A stretch of 5,242 nucleotides of DNA, taken from assembly GCA_018896395.1 (NCBI GenBank), contig JAHIMN010000317.1:1-5242 (forward strand), given 5' to 3'. Positions 4,882 to 5,242 of this stretch are shown here, piece by piece. Both the position numbers and the translations under genes were made by a program. Source of the stretch: Verrucomicrobiota bacterium. Its GTDB lineage: Bacteria; Verrucomicrobiota; Kiritimatiellia; JAAZAB01. The notes under the pieces are model-generated. The model saw only the letters and a list, made by a program, of their open reading frames with translations. It was not told the DNA's origin and did no database searches. Positions within the stretch are counted from its first letter, which is position 1. Each line of letters opens with the position of its first letter.

Positions 4882-5242
4882 CTAATTGACGATCTTCGTG
4901 ATATCGTCTTCGCCCTGGAATATAAAGGTTCCGGCATCTCCTTGCCACGTTAGCTCCACGATGAAATGGGTATCGAGCTCTTCTCCTTGCTGCGCCAGCG
5001 CTTCTTCAATAGCCTGCCTTCTGAATTTGATAATCATCTCCGTTCCGTCTCCATTGACCTGCATGCTTTCATAGGCGGCGCCATCGCAAGTGGCATCCCT
5101 GATCCCGCTCTCAGGATATCCCTCAGGCAGCGAAACAAACGCGGTGAGAATGCCGGGATTGACTTTTAGAGCTTCCGGCTCCAGCCGCACCGAAGCGCGC
5201 ATCTCGATCAGCGGCGCACCAACTTCAGAGGAGAAGAGAGCA
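4882..5242 (-). CDS. C-terminal part of a secreted or surface protein (cut by the window edge)
   Basis: The frame is open to the window edge; reading back from the ATG at 5202, the codons to 5242 contain no stop, giving at least 119 residues, so that ATG is probably internal. The sequence (V-R-L-E-P-E-A-L-K-V-N-P-G, then V-S-L-P-E-G-Y-P, later E-L-D-T-H-F-I-V-E-L-T-W and G-T-F-I-F-Q-G-E-D-D-I) resembles a beta-rich domain found at the C-terminus of many secreted bacterial and archaeal proteins. In those, an I-D-P-x-x-L-x-L-x-S-x-G segment is followed by L-P-E-G-Y and a final G-T-x-F-x-G-x-D-x-I strand. This is recognition by pattern; I know no function for the domain. The stop is TAG at 4882-4884, 73 bases before the fibre-like gene. 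Confidence 0.8.
   Translation of the reverse strand, partial: ALFSSEVGAPLIEMRASVRLEPEALKVNPGILTAFVSLPEGYPESGIRDATCDGAAYESMQVNGDGTEMIIKFRRQAIEEALAQQGEELDTHFIVELTWQGDAGTFIFQGEDDITKIVN

Overview
The window looks like a piece of an uncultured Gram-negative bacterial genome, most likely from the PVC superphylum (Kiritimatiellota/Verrucomicrobiota-like). The basis is the style of the secreted proteins (short FG-GAP modules reading D-F-D-G-D-G-K/R-A-D-P, RCC1 repeats, phage-fibre-like proteins with an S74 domain) and the intergenic repeats (runs of CATTCTG, and GGTTCACGGTT inverted repeats). The taxonomic call is inference from familiarity, not from a marker gene search. All convincing genes lie on the minus strand, so transcription runs from high to low coordinates.

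From right to left: (i) 4882-5242 is the C-terminal end of a secreted or surface protein that continues past the window edge. (ii) 4844-4877 is a candidate intrinsic terminator. (iii) 2832-4808 encodes a 658-residue secreted fibre-like protein: signal peptide, N-terminal anchor-like domain, two copies of a 76-residue phage-tail-fibre-like repeat, a Peptidase_S74 (endosialidase-type intramolecular chaperone) domain with its Ser/Lys pair, a coiled coil, and then two 45-residue FG-GAP modules. (iv) Only 34 bases later, 1022-2797 encodes a 591-residue secreted protein with seven RCC1 blades followed by five copies of the same 45-residue FG-GAP module. (v) A 173-base gap carries a candidate sigma-70 promoter. 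(vi) 300-848 is a full-length NusG transcription factor. (vii) 1-299 is non-coding and rich in simple and inverted repeats.

The most notable point is the pair of adjacent secreted proteins with unrelated N-terminal halves but the same GC-rich 45-residue C-terminal module, close at DNA level (about 84% over 105 bases compared by eye), in exact 45-residue register in both genes. The module sits downstream of an S74 domain, which normally ends its protein. Together the genes suggest an extracellular fibre or adhesion set in which one module was spread between genes. NusG appears to be a separate transcription unit, and it lacks its usual secE neighbour upstream.
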